Shown: one piece after another, positions 50,788 through 63,915 of the stretch
Numbering within the stretch: position 1 is the stretch's first letter
Layout of the letters: each line of letters begins with the position of its first letter
Origin: Albula goreensis
Lineage: Eukaryota; Chordata; Actinopteri; Albuliformes; Albulidae
NCBI GenBank assembly: GCA_022829145.1
Contig: CM040755.1
Span: forward strand, 9,185,063-9,249,062
DNA: 64,000 nucleotides
Reading direction: 5' to 3'
Position numbers and translations under genes: made by a program
Notes under the pieces: generated by a model
What the model was told of the DNA's origin: nothing
What the model saw: only the letters and a program-made list of their open reading frames with translations
The model's database searches: none

Positions 50788-51641
50788 ATAATACTATATT
50801 TTTAAGAACCACGAGAAAAATCTGTGAGTGAATGCATGAGGTTGAACAGTTCACATGACATGCAAAAACAGACTGTGCAATACACGCAGTACAGTACTGC
50901 TGTGGGATAAACATTTCCATTTAACATGTTATCAAACAGGATGCTTTATATATCTTTAAATATATTACATATGATGAATACTTGCCTTGCAGAAGAAGCT
51001 GGCTGTTTAATGGGCTGGTTACATAAACCTAGCCTGCAGTCTATGACACTCTAATATTAAATCAGACTGCAATCATCTTGTTTCAGTAGCTGCATAAAAA
51101 TATTTTATTTTAACCTAATGCTCTGACTGACTTACAAATTGTTTGATTAGAATCTTCAGTCCTAATATTATGCATTGGTTTCCCTTGGATTGTATGATTT
51201 TATTTTTATTTTATTATATTTATTATCATTACAACAAACATTTGGTCAAATCTTCCTGTTAAACAGACACTTTAGCTTAACAAATGTAGTGCATTACATT
51301 ATTCAATGCTAAAAGTATTATCAGGTTTATATGTCATAATGTAAGCTATCAGTGGAATGCTGATTTATTCCACTTTCAGCAAAATTCCATGTGAGCACTG
51401 TCTCAAGGTAAAGCAGAATGATGCTCCTTCAGAGTAAAATATACCTTTTTGAGAGAGAGGGGCACACAACAGTGCCATCACCTGCCATCTGTGCACCCTG
51501 GCAGGAGCATAATGGTGGGAACGAAATGTTTCTTCCTTGCCATACAGTAAAGTACCCCAATCATGCTCGCTTTTGTGAAAATGTATTATATATGTGCTTA
51601 TAGTGTAATCACTCCAGCTAAGAAACGTGGCCTCCAGTGGA

Positions 51642-51848
51642 GACTGGTACACTGCTGATGGCTCTAAGGCTAGCTCCAGTCCAGCCCTCTCTCACCGTCA
51701 ATGTCTGTTATAAAAGACCCACCAGGGACTCACAGATGATACCTTAATGCTTTGATTAGATGCATTTATAGCAGGTACTGGACTGTTATTATATGGTCTC
51801 CATCCTTCATACAGTATACTCTCTGGACTGAATCTACTCTCTCCCCAG

Positions 51849-51851
<3 letters not shown>
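51642..51851 (+). repeat. Unclassified repeat ending at a microsatellite, copy 2
   Basis: The segment 51642-51790 is the partner of 42697-42844, with a few differences in the first half and none over the last 74 bp or so. The 3' side again degrades into pyrimidine-rich sequence, but here it leads into a CT array, not CA. Orientation is the same as copy 1. Confidence 0.7.

Positions 51852-51884
<33 letters not shown>
51852..51884. repeat. CT microsatellite, about 16 units
   Basis: Perfect CT array bordering the repeat at 51642. Confidence 0.9.
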
Positions 51885-51886
<2 letters not shown>

Positions 51887-51889
51887 ACT

Positions 51890-54800
51890 CAGCTTTGTCT
51901 TTTATTTCTGACAGATTTTGCATCCTACACAGATAGCCTCTTAAACTTCACATCAAAGGACAAAATGCAGTTGTCATTTTCCTTATTCATATTGTACATC
52001 TAAAAGTAATATGAATTTAACTTTCTCCAAAAGCTGCAAAAGATCATTGAAAATATTTGTTTCTGTGTGTATTTATGTATGTATTTATGCTGTTCAAGCA
52101 GGAACCATTGTGACTTATTTGTGATATTTCAGTTGAATATTTAACCTCAGGTTTATCTCTTATGTCTTGAATTTATTTTTACTTTATATTGTTACTGTTC
52201 TAGAAATTAGTCATTCCACAATTGGTTTTACACATGCTATTACTTGCTATGACCATAGGTCCACATTGACAAGATAACAACTGAAAGCAAATAGAGTGTA
52301 AGTCAATTAAACTCATCGATTACATCGCTATCTTGCTGTCTCTCCCAGCTAAGCAAAAATCAAATGAAAGTCAAAATATTGTATTTTTTATGTGTTGCCC
52401 ATAAATACAGGTATATGTGACATGTAAACATGTAATATCTGTCAATGTTTATATATTCAATGCCTCATTAGAGTTAAGTTTACATATACATACAGCATAT
52501 AATGTTAAAATCCAAGAACAAAGCTGAATACATGTAAATCTAGCACCAGGAAAGATTGTCAAATAGCATTCACATTTCCCTGTGTACTCCATGGAAACGC
52601 CATGCCTCCCTAGAAATAGTTCAGCTCAGCTGAGATTCAGATTCAGCTCAGCTTTTTTAAAGAAGATTGAGCACCCTATAATTTTGCTAAAGGACAGTGG
52701 TCATCACGTTGAAAGCTTGTCATTTCCATGAATTCAGAGCCTTTGCGATTCTCGCACCATATTGGCATGTCAAGCTGTGCATGTATTGTATTGAATGTGT
52801 AATGCACACCCCCAGTTAAAACAAACTGAATGTAAGAATTGCATTTCACTATGGAAGAGAGATGAAAATGTAATTTAATTTTTCTTTCATTGCAGCCCAA
52901 TAAATTATTTGCCATGGCATGATTCAGTTGTGTTATGCATTTTAAAATACTGTAATTTTAAGTTCTTGTAAAATCTTGCTGTAGCCCTTTGGAAATAATT
53001 ATTGATCCATCTGATTTTGCAGGGGTTCATTAGCTCAGTCAGAGACATTGGTTGTGACAGTTTTGCATTTCCGTTAGTAATTTGCGCCGCGCGTAGCTGC
53101 AATCGATAATGAGTTATGTGCAATGCCATCTGTGTTTGTGATGCTGTTGTGATCACTCACACACCGTTGCCTTTAATCTGAGATGATGCTGTTTAGACTT
53201 CCTTTGTGATCATTGTTGATGCTGTTGCACGGAATGGCATCAGAAATGAATCCCCAGGGTTATTTTCACACAAATAATACAAGTTTTAAGTATTTTGTTC
53301 CACCTGTCTTTTGTGTACTGTTGCAGTTGGAGATTCTTTGGTCCTCAGTCTTACCATTTATTTCACATGTTGTCCAAAGGAGCCTTTAATCTCAACTCCT
53401 TGTTTTTGTTTTGTTTGTTGAATTGCTTTTAAAGCCATTTTATATAATCTCAAAACTATACATGACTATATAGCAGGGAGTTATGGCTCTCATTAATCAT
53501 GCAAAATCCAGAGATGATAAAATTTGTTGTGGCAATATGTCACACAAAACAATTCAAATCGACCTCTCAGCGCTGACATTTTCCGGAAACATTTTTAAAA
53601 GTGTTTTGTCTCACTTTTTTTCATGTCTGCGACAACACATTCAAAGCCCTTTGCATGACTGCTTACTATAAACAGTGAAGCAAACTCTGGATTCGGTTTC
53701 ATCCCATGGGGAAGCGAGGAATCTTTCAGGTGTAAATGAGTGCTAGCAACAGGGCTGGAGATGCACATCAGTCACCCAGACACACAGCTGCTCTTCCACA
53801 ATATCATAAATGACATCCGCACAACTTGTGCACAGCCCAAGGTTTTCGCCAGAGTGAGATCCCCGCCGCACACGAGACAGTGATAAGTGGCCTGCCTTCT
53901 TAATGACTGACAGTGCACCAGGCCATTGTGGGCTGCTCTGTTACTCCATGGGAGCTTTTGGCTAAGTGTGGATGCTAATGTTAACCCACAGAAGAGAAGA
54001 CCCTCCCCCAGCCACTCCTCCTTTCTGCTCTAACTGCCCAGGCTTCAGTGAATTGTGCTCTGTGAACCTTTCATTTTCATTTCCCCCACGAGCAAAGATT
54101 TGAAACAGCAAACATCAAATAATATGAGGCTGATGCATTTCATTAATCACTTTCACCTCCATGATGTTTTTACAGTATGCTATGCTTGACCAAATAAACA
54201 TTTATTTTTGAATTTACATCAGATGGCGTTTTAAATGTTCTTTTTAAAAAAAGACATTGTAAACGAAATGTCATGGCATGTGTATTAAAAGTCGTTCTTC
54301 CATACATACACTGGCTTTTTTCCCTTGCTGTCTGCAGAAAACATGTCCTCTGTAACAAAGCTACATGCTACAAAATGGAACATTTTAATGAACCCATAGG
54401 AACTTTAATATTGCTTTCAACAAGGGTTTATGGCTTTCATAAAACCTATTATTAGCTTGCAAGTGGTAAATGCCTCACAATGCAGTCTGCAAATGGCTTT
54501 GATAGACTTGGCTGTGGACAGAATCGTGGTCTAGTTGTGTTCTTTTTCTCTCATATTCTTGCTGTGTGTGAAAAGGGGAAAAATACCTCTCTTTTAGCTA
54601 CAAACTTAGTTGGTAACCCTCATGGGCTTACCTGAGACAAATTTCCCTGCTATGTTAAAAATATTAAACCCTGCAGAGATTAAACGCTTTAATAAGAATT
54701 TGCTTTGGCGTCCCTGGACAGCAGAAGAGTAACTCTACCTTTGAGAACTAATTTTATGTAGTGTGAAATGGGCTGAGTCTCTTTAGTGAGACAAACTCTT

Positions 54801-54945
54801 CTTAAGTGCATAAAACCCAGGAGCCAGCTCTAAAATTGTACAGGCAGGACAGCCTGTATTTAGCACTGTCTCACAAGAGTGTAAATAAAGTCATGCCAAG
54901 TCCTAATTTAAATTTAGATTTATCTTTATTTCTTTTTTCACCCCA
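51890..54945. other. No gene seen
   Basis: AT-rich with short frames only. No repeat family recognised. Confidence 0.5.
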
Positions 54946-54949
54946 AACC

Positions 54950-55148
54950 CTGGGATGTCAAACTCAAATCCTGCAGGGCTGCACTGCCTGATAGTTTTGG
55001 TGTGTTTCTACACATAGGTGCTTAAATCAGGGTATTGATCAGTAAAAACACTTCACATGCAGTTCCTAAACTGGCTGCTGATTGAAAGGTAACAACCAAA
55101 TCCCGTAGATGTTGTGGCCCATCCAACTTAACATATAACATATCTCTG
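54950..55148. mobile_element. Palindromic MITE-like repeat (hAT-type ends)
   Basis: It begins CTGGGATGTCAAACTCAAAT (54950-54969), close to the 'CAGGGGTGTCAAACTC' terminus of an abundant fish MITE family. The second half (GGCTGCTGATTGAAAGGTAA, then ATGTTGTGGCCC) reads, inverted, like the expected mirror of the first half. The right terminus has decayed and its end near 55148 is a guess. No coding capacity. Family membership is from memory of the terminus and the mirror layout. Confidence 0.5.
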
Positions 55149-55164
55149 TTACACATTACATCCA

Positions 55165-55198
55165 ATGTGCTAAACATGACTTATCATGTTTAGCATAT
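55165..55198. repeat. Strong small hairpin
   Basis: GCTAAACATGA and TCATGTTTAGC form perfect arms around a 4-base loop (CTTA). Pairing continues outwards through a T-A pair, a G-T wobble and two more pairs. The arm sequence CATGTTTAGCATA recurs alone at about 55505. Confidence 0.75.
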
Positions 55199-55199
55199 C

Positions 55200-56915
55200 A
55201 GGCATATGACTTGATTTCCCATCCTGCATTGCTGCGATTTTGTCTCACATCAGCATCAGATCCAGCCCACCCAGTGAGGTGTGGAAATGAGAAACTCAAA
55301 TACGATTTTTCTTATTCCCCCTTAAGGCAGCCGTAGATCACTGACTTTACAACGACAGACCAAACAGAGCACCTCATTGTACCCAGCAGAACCCGGGGTG
55401 AAAGGGACAGCAGGGCTACCCACACTGGTAAGTGATATCACAGGACTCTTATCCTGGTCTGAACATATGTTAACATTAATGGACACGAGAAAGGGGTAGA
55501 GCCACATGTTTAGCATAATTCTTTGAAAAGGGGCTCAGGGAAGGGGGTGTAAGATGCTATGAATGTCTCCAAGGTTACCCCAAGGGACAATGATCATAGG
55601 ATACAGCAGCATTGCGGGGGATGGTGACCGGACACCAGGCAACATATTCAAATATGGCTTTCCTGTGGATATGAACAAAGAGAAAGCAGCACGGCCCTTT
55701 GTGAGAAGCACAAGTTTTGCTATCTAATGTGTCTTTTGCTGCAGATTCGTTATCGTGATGGAGGTCACTCCAATGGGGAGCAGTGCATGAATATAAACCC
55801 ACTCACATTTTCATGTTGGTATGCTACATGGCAATACACAAAAACAGAATTATTCTGGCCAACTGGGAAATTAATATCTTGCTAAACCTGAGGATACGTT
55901 GATGCTCAGGAGCCACAATACCACATTGAGCAGTACTGTGCGGCATTTTGAATGATGTATTGTAAAATGTACACTGGAACATACAGTACGATCTCAAAAA
56001 GGTTCAATAATGATTTAATAAAAGCAAATTATCTCTTTAATATTTATGAGCTTCTGTTGTGTTTCAAATTGGCTCGCAGGCATACTGTATTCGCCAGTTC
56101 AGAGTAACAGAGAGTGATACACCATCCTTACAGATAGTTATTTTCAATTAGAGAAAACACAGCAGCAGAGGGGCTGAACAGGCATTTGCTCACTCTAAAA
56201 AAGATTTGCGTAGCGTATATCAGCATTCGTGGCCATAAAATCTCAACACATAACCATTATGCTCACATTAATGCAGGAGAAATATCCTTGCATGTAATTT
56301 ATGTGAGAAAAGGTCTATGGGGTTAATTAGTGAAAGGCTGAATCGTTGATTTTGTTCTCTTGAGTTGCTTAATTAAACATCTCTGCAAACTGCAGATTCC
56401 AATAAAACCTTATGATAGCATCCATTTCTTAATATAAAACCTTCTCGTGTATTCCAGAGGCACGTTTACACATGGCACAGCTCGAAACCTGTGAAGTTTT
56501 CCATCGATTCCTTCCAAGGCATGTGCGAGCCCTGTTTTCACAAGCTTGTGTGGGATTTGAGCTGACCATTTGACTGGTATCCAAGATTGCTCATGAAATC
56601 CCACTTCACAGATCTGAGGAGAAACGAGCTTACGGTTTTGGATGAAGTGCAATTTTATTGGAAATGTCAGGCCCAGCACCCTGAGAAATAAAACAAAACA
56701 AAAAAAAACAATTCAAATAAATCAATCACAGAAATTACACGGAACAAACTGTGACTCAATACCAGCCACAATAACAGGCTTTTTGTTCAATTAAAAATAA
56801 TATGTAATTGGTAAGATAAAATAGAAATATAGGCAAAATCCAATCATGAGAATAGAAGAAAACCACAACTCCCACATTAAGCATTTATATGTATAAGTAT
56901 CTGGTTGTGATGATG
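55200..56915. other. No gene seen
   Basis: Short frames and no recognised repeats. The minus frame at 56410-56679 has no domain. Confidence 0.5.
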
Positions 56916-56917
56916 AC

Positions 56918-56958
56918 CAAAACAAACAAAAAAACAAATAAACAAACAAATACACAAA

Positions 56959-56993
<35 letters not shown>

Positions 56994-56995
56994 AT
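56918..56995. repeat. AAAC / AAAT tetranucleotide repeat
   Basis: AAAC-type units pass into about ten AAAT units. Confidence 0.9.
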
Positions 56996-56999
56996 CTGA

Positions 57000-57825
57000 T
57001 GGTCATGTGTTATAAATGGGAAAATGCATGGCTATTTACATGTACTGTTTCGAAAGCAGCACTAGGACATTTTTAAATAGATGTGTGACAATTGCATCTG
57101 TATTGCAAACTTTTCTGGTGATATTTTTACTTTGATGTATTAGTATTTTTAACACAAGCCTTTTTCTGACCCCTTTTTGCTCCAACGACCCAAAACCAAA
57201 ATCATGACCCATTTTCGGAGGCCTGTCTGTTTCTGATTCCCGTGATGTGCCTTAACCCTCGTCTTTGTGCTCAGACTGAGACGCTCTGTGCTGCCACTTG
57301 ACGCCGGTGTACTGACAGGAGCTATCCCTTTTTTATATGCACAGTCTTGGTTCAGAAGTGGTCTGCCCTTCAGCAGAAACAACTATAGAGATGTGAGAGG
57401 TATGGGGAAAATACGCAGATGTGAGGAGCATGAAAATATAAAACGCTGAAAGCTGAGTCCAAAAAAAAATAAGAATGTTTGTGACACTAGGCTGCTTGGG
57501 GACTAATCTATGAAATAATTTCACTACAGCCTAATCACAATGGACATTGTTTGGCTTGTGGCATACTGCTTTGAGTGCCATTGTTTGCATTGTTTGAGTT
57601 TAAGTTCATTCAGCAGCCAGGCAAATAAATCAACCTTTACTTTTCATTTCTGAACATTCTATGTCATGCCGAAATGGTATTTGGATAGTATGAATGATGG
57701 GCAATCTCTGTCCTTGGTAAAAGGGTGCCTGTCTTTCAGGGAAAAGTGTCAGTAGGTGACATCATTCTACTCCAAAGCACCGCTTGCTCCTGGCATCCAC
57801 GGTGCCATCTGGATCAACACCCACA
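57000..57825. other. No gene seen
   Basis: No recognisable gene or repeat family. Confidence 0.5.
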
Positions 57826-57830
57826 CAGCG

Positions 57831-57856
57831 CCCAGCGCCGGGCCCCAGCGCCGGGC
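57831..57856. repeat. Exact 13-bp GC-rich tandem duplication
   Basis: CCCAGCGCCGGGC occurs twice without a gap. Each unit is partly self-complementary (GCGCCGGGC region), so the pair can form a GC-rich stem. Local CpG content is above the window's norm. Confidence 0.85.
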
Positions 57857-57859
57857 CCG

Positions 57860-60205
57860 GCATGCTGTCTGTCAGGGTGTGTCTCTAACACTTTGCTCCC
57901 TGTCCTGGCTGCAGGCGATTCTCACAGCCTGTAAGTGCTGCTGGAGACCAGCTCTGGGTGTTCCATGAGGAGCAAAACAGAAACTGCTCTTAAAAAAAAA
58001 AACAAAAAAATAACAGTCTTCCTCTCAGACTGTAGTGAACATCCGTAACGCATTTTAATGTCCAGAACAATGTCTGCCAATACTACTGTAACTGCTGTAA
58101 TACACAGGAACAGCCAGTGCAGTGACAACACTGCGCAAATATACATTATACCACTGTGTAAAATACATTACTGCCATGTTTGGGTATAACATAACAGTAT
58201 AGAGGAGTACGTATTTATTTGTATGAATCAGACACAGGCACAATTACGATCCCAAATAAATTATTCCTTGATTATTATTCTTTTTTGATTAAAGAGTACA
58301 TTTCAAATGTGCATAAAGAGCCAATGGTCAATTTTCAAGATCCAAAATAATTTGTATATTAATTGATAATCTGACAAATAAATGCATGTATCCATTTAAT
58401 GCTTAATGCTTCATCCGGTTAATTGAATGCTTAATTCAGTTGTTCAAACCTGTGCTTTTGATTCCTTGGTTGTGAGGGGTAAGTATCTATGAACAAACAC
58501 AGATGCATTGTCTCACAAGGCTGCTGAAGTATTCTCATTCCTTGTGCTAATTGAATAAAGGTACTTTCTGTCCTCTGCTACTGAGCTGCAGGGAGTCTTG
58601 GAAGAGCCCCGTTCATGTCTTAATTAAAACTGCACTTGACAGCAGACTGTTTTGCAAGCACTTCTCCTCTCCCTAACTCAATTCAATTACGCAAGATAGA
58701 GTCGGCTGTCTAATCTGCTAGCCCACAGCCGCAATGCACAGAGGACCAACCTTGACCGCTCCCGAGCCGACGCTACATCCACCTGGCTACCTGTCGGAAA
58801 CGGTGGACCAACGGCGGGATGACAGCCAGTTTGCTAATCGCAGCTACCACCTCAGAAATAGCATTTAGTTCTGACCCTGGCACCATTAATTGTGTTGTCT
58901 CATTCCCCTGCACACAATTTCAGCAGTATCACTCAAACCCAACACCAGCCCTTTGGGCGACAGCCATCCTGTCTTCCATTAGAACTGGTCTGCACTGCGG
59001 GGATTTGACTGTTTTGCAACATAGCTGAGCCACAGAAAAAAAAATTCACAGTTCAGAAATGCATTTGACCCTGTTGGTCGTAAAAAGGGCTTTAATTCCC
59101 ATTTTAAAATGCTATGTGGCTAAAATGGTCTTTCTTTCAATTCATGTGCTGCCTTATCGTAACTCGATTTTACATTCAATAGGATATCACATAAACATTA
59201 TAAGCTAATTAGGTGACAGAAAACTGCCACCGGAGCAGCGATCATTTTCCGGTTTCACACAGTCCCTGGCTTAATTGTTCTGCAAATGGTTTAACAATGA
59301 GTGCATAACAAACCGGGCACCTAATTAAGATAGCTCCCTGATATGGATGGTGGATGTTTATAGGCAAACGAAATCCAAGAAATTAATGTCAGTGAATTAA
59401 TGACACTATTAAGCATTTCACATGACTTACAAAACACATTTTTATCACTGATACGTGACCCCCACACTATAGATTTAGCATTTCATGTATTATTTAAACA
59501 GAAAACAAGAGCAACTTTAAACGCTTAGAATTCACATGTTAGTTTATCCATGCACAATGCTAAATTTCTTTTGACTACAGCTACAGTGCTTGGTCTGGAT
59601 CCTGGCAATCACATGTCCACACAGTGTTCTTACCCAGCATGCATCTGTTCTCTTACTTCCAATAAATCATTTCTGAATGAACAGAAGGCTTTCCTCATCT
59701 GAAGCCTGGTGCGCACTGTTTCCTTCGTGTTTGTGTTTGTTTGTTTTTCGTGCAGTGCAGTGCATTATGGGTCATTTATTTGCATAAATACACCCTCATC
59801 GCATCTCAGCTCCCCATCAGGTCAGGTAACAGACCAGCACCACTTCAATACCACTAATGTAAGAAGCTTGCCGACTAGGGGGAAGCTATTATTATATGCA
59901 TTGGGCTAGGCCCATCTCCACTCACCCGTGCTCACTGTCTCGCATGTGAATATGGAGAAGAAATTTTCCAATGCTTCAGTGAACACACTGATGGAAACTG
60001 AAGTTAGATTGAACACAAAAAGATAAAACGGACTGAGCTAAAGCCAACCATAATCTGATTTTGGCTGAAACCGTGCCTCAGTGAAATTACAATTTAGGAG
60101 GGACCCCTTGGCCCTCAAGCATGGAGAACGGAGGTGGGGGTAGGGGATGTTTGTGAAATGCATACAAATATATGAATGTGGCTTTAGGAAAAAGTGAAAT
60201 CAAAA
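57860..60205. other. No gene seen
   Basis: A mildly CpG-enriched stretch lies at 58750-58850 (about nine CpG in 100 bp). Elsewhere AT-rich, with short frames lacking domains. Confidence 0.5.
59869..59888 (+). promoter_or_regulatory. CTCF-like motif, plus strand
   Basis: GCCGACTAGGGGGAAGCTA resembles the CTCF consensus variant CCACTAGGGGGCAGC. Chance occurrence is possible. Confidence 0.25.
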
Positions 60206-60236
60206 GTGTGTGTGCATGTGTGTATGTGTGGCATGT

Positions 60237-60274
<38 letters not shown>

Positions 60275-60280
60275 CAGAGA
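60206..60280. repeat. TG / GA compound microsatellite
   Basis: Interrupted TG units (CATG, TATG) lead to a clean TG run and then GA units. Confidence 0.9.
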
Positions 60281-60284
60281 AAGT

Positions 60285-62630
60285 GAGTATGTGGGGAGAG
60301 AGTGAACAGGGTTAGAGGCAAAATACCTTTACCAGATGCAGAGGCTATCTCTTTATCCCATGAACATTTTGGTGCAAACAAACAGAGCCTCTGGGTTGCA
60401 TCTGAATAACATTTATCCTTCACTTTGACTTGACTATTAAATGAAAGTATAATTTTTTTTCTTTCAAAAACAAAAGAGTTCAGAGTTCACCAAAATTAAT
60501 GGAAAGAAATACGTCTGTATTTGTCTTTGAAAGTCAAAGTTAAGGACATTATTGAATTCAGCCCTGTATGATTTCTCATCTCATCACAAGATTCAGTACA
60601 ACAAAAAAGTCCCAGAGACTGAGAGAGAAATAATTCTTTCCTAAATAATGTAGCAGTGTAATTTGCTCTATATTTTTTTTTTGTTTCCCTCTTCTTCAGT
60701 GTTATCTCTCGAACGTCATGAGCCATCCTTCCTGGCCCTCTGCCACCTCCATCTGCAAGCATTGTAGAGTTGAGCTGCCAGTAGCTTTCGTGTGTAATTT
60801 AAGCAGCTCACATTTAGAATCCTCTCATTAAAATGCTAGACAATAGTGTAATCAAGGCAGTTAATTTTCCTCTCTGTCAGTTTTTAGCTTCCTGTCTCAT
60901 TTAAACTTTTTTTTTTTGGTGTCCACAGCTGTCTTAATATAAACACAAACACAGTGAAGTTAAATCAGAAACACAATCAAGGGAGAAACAAAGCCGTTCA
61001 TTTGGATAGTTTTGAGTTCTTACTGAAACTTCTGATATCTCAAGGATGTCATTCCTTTAACAGCCTACAGTTCATTATTCCTGTCTTTGTTCAGCAGTGA
61101 AACATAATCGTTTTGCATTTTGTTTTTCTTTTTTTTTCCTCACCCGACATGAACTATGTTTTCAGTGCGCCGCAAAATTCCCTTGCAGACTCGAGGGAAG
61201 TGAACGCAGAAGTGATTTCTCCGGGTCATGTGACGCATTTCAGAGGTCACACCAATCACACATACATTACCTATGCAATTTAGGAGACACGGAGCCATCT
61301 CATATTCAAATCACAAACCTGCAGTTTCCCAGACTGCCAGAAGGGATCACCAGGGAGTGATAAAACGGGTTAACTAGCTTACCCACTGTTTTCCCCAGGT
61401 AAGTCTCAGCTAATTGTTGCCAGTTTCACCATGAACATGTGCCTCTACTCAGTGTGCCATCAAAAGACCCCCTTTTGCATTTTTGGATGTCCACAAGTAG
61501 CAGGATTGCATTTAATGTTTTAGAAATTTTATGTTATGTATCCTCCTGCATGAATGTCTATTCATTAGTTTGTGTGCAAGTTTTTCAGTCATTCTCTTCC
61601 TCCTCTTTCTGTGTTTGTGCCTCTCTGTTTCTTACCCCCCGGTTTCATCATTGGCATGTACACTGTCTCCTGGGACACCACCATTAATGACGACTCTATT
61701 TGATATGCAAACCACAATCTCATTAGGATATAGCTTCTCGCCTCTTCCCAGAAACTTATTAAGAAAGCCTGGGTCGATTTCCCAATTGCTTTCAGTTCCA
61801 CAGCAATAAATAGAATTTCAGAGCCACTGACCCTTGCCTGATAGACCCAGCGATTCAGAAGGAGCAGGTCACAAAACAGTCCATTAAACCGAAAGATTCC
61901 AAATGTGTTAAAATAACATCCTATGTCAATTTTTTTTCCCTTCCCCAAGGACCACAAGTGTTATCTGTGATTGAGATCCATTGTGTTTATATGGAGATTG
62001 TGCCACTGGTACCTAGCTGTTTGTTTGTGATTCAGCCAAGCAAACAGAAAATAGGAACGCCAAGGCAGCTGTTACTTCCAGTAGGAGTAGAGGATAATAA
62101 GGGGGTATAATGAGGGGCTCCCACACATGGTCTATCGGAGGAGAGCACAGGGAATGGCTTTTTGTCAGTGAGGTCTTTGAGTATGATGGCCTCGTCTGGG
62201 AGACAGAAGGTGGAGCGAAACACTCTCATAACGCTCAGACATCTGACTACCAGATGCCATGCTAAGCTCACCTCCATCATGACCCTAAGCTGCTTCAGTC
62301 GAGCTCTGATCTGCATTCCGGCCGATGTTTACTCCACTCACTATGCGCTCATTTCCAGTACCATCCGAACATATTTCAAAAAGTTTTTTTTTTTTAAAAT
62401 GCTAACTTACTGCCTCCATGATTGTTTGAATCTTAATGAATGATTTATGCTCCTCATTAACAGTCTGCAGTCTGATGCCAGAAAATCACAATCCAATTCT
62501 AGTCTTTTCTCAGATTCAGCAAGTTAATATTATGTAAGTTACCACTTGCCTGTCAGCAAGTGTGTGCAATGATTATCATAATAACTTGTTATTAATAACT
62601 AATTAAAAGGCATTATTCATTTCTTTTCTA
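60285..62630. other. No gene seen
   Basis: No recognisable gene. Overlapping frames at 61439-61957 on both strands reflect stop-poor pyrimidine-rich sequence. Confidence 0.5.
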
Positions 62631-62631
62631 T

Positions 62632-62952
62632 TTAAACATTTTTTTTATTCTCATGGAGCCACAGATTGGCACAGTAAGGCTCCACATCTGGTGATGCCTC
62701 CAAGTAGAATCGGGCAAATGGGTGGTATTGGCACTGGCACAGCTTGTTAGAGGGGATGTCTTTGTCTGTCTTTCTGACCTTAGTGCTAATGCCATCCTCC
62801 ATATTCCTGCACCTGGCAAAGCCAGAGCTCCACCAGGGGCACGGAGGCCCCACAGAACTTTCACAGGCTGCACCCGAATCCATCGCGGCTCCATGTTTGG
62901 CATGCAGATTACAAAAGTAAAGCTCTGCTTTGGGCTCTAATAAATGAGCCAT
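62632..62952 (-). other. Exon-like open stretch, unrecognised
   Basis: Two minus-strand frames stay open over most of this GC-richer segment. The 106-residue frame is rich in cysteine, with LYFCNLHAKHG near its start and LCQCQYHPFARFYLEASPD towards the end. The other frame and the opposite strand are also open, which weakens the case for coding. Splice-site candidates (TTATTAG before, CAG/GTGCAG inside) are ordinary. I recognise no family. Confidence 0.15.
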
Positions 62953-62954
62953 TT

Positions 62955-63217
62955 AAATATCACTTATTGGCACGTTACATTCTCTCTCTCTCTCCCTCTC
63001 ATTCCCACTAGCTATAAACATTATGGTCCACCTGTTTCTTGGCTCAGGTTGCCCCTGTCCCTATGGACGATGGCAGACAGGCCCGCAGGGAAAACTGAGG
63101 GCCTCTTTTGAATGGAGAAACAGCTGGAAATGTCGTGTTAAATTAGTTGGAGAAGGAGCTGTAACTGGCTGGCAAGACAAGAGATTCTCCGGTAAACTGA
63201 AATGAGAGACCACACCA
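62955..63217. other. No gene seen
   Basis: A short TC run at 62980-63000 and otherwise ordinary sequence. Confidence 0.5.
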
Positions 63218-63262
63218 CAAAAAAAAAAAAAACAAAAAAAACAAAACAAAACAAAACATTAC
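63218..63262. repeat. A-rich simple repeat
   Basis: A run of about 14 A followed by CAAAA-type units. Confidence 0.9.
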
Positions 63263-63264
63263 CA

Positions 63265-63805
63265 CGATGAGCAGAAAAAAGAGGAAGCTTTGAATGCTTT
63301 TACAAAATTCAGATGATGTATTTTGGCAGCTGGCTGGCAGTAGTGTTCCCCTTTTCAAATGTCCAATTTTAATTCCTCAAGGACTTAAATTTGTTTTACT
63401 TTAATTAAATTGATTTTGATATTAATTTATCCTCTGTAATTTATAAAGCCACCATCTGAACCATGTTTTAAATGTCACTGTCTGTATACAGTACAGATTT
63501 TTCTGTTTTCTCTGTAGCAGGGTCAGATGAAATCTGTATTCACCCACTGACGGATCTGGGGAACAGTGGCCATTACGTTGCGCTTGGCATGCTCACTGCT
63601 CCGAACGCGAAAGAGTCCAACACCAGCTCAGTCACGTGCAAACCACGGCAACCAATTTTTACAGCCAATTATTAATGTGCAATCTGACATTCTATTTGCG
63701 GAGCTATCAAAGGTCTTCCCTCTGACATTCTGGGGAGATAGTGAAAGTGACACCAAGTAATCCCTCTTATGAGATTCATAATCAGATTTGGAAATATATG
63801 GTGTT
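63265..63805. other. No gene seen
   Basis: Short frames only; no recognised repeats before the inverted-repeat-bounded CA tract. Confidence 0.5.
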
Positions 63806-63828
63806 TAAAAGAACAGTCTTTGCGTACA

Positions 63829-63915
<87 letters not shown>

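Larger units (their letters stand above)
49715..51641. other. No gene seen; small repeats
   Basis: Holds a G-quadruplex tract (50043-50067), a tandem duplication (50337-50406) and a small hairpin (50768-50787). Otherwise AT-rich and without recognisable genes. Confidence 0.5.

Noticed and set aside
50889-50905. miR-101-like TACAGTACTG sequence
   Set aside because: Only about ten bases match the mature microRNA and I could not see a pairing arm at hairpin distance.
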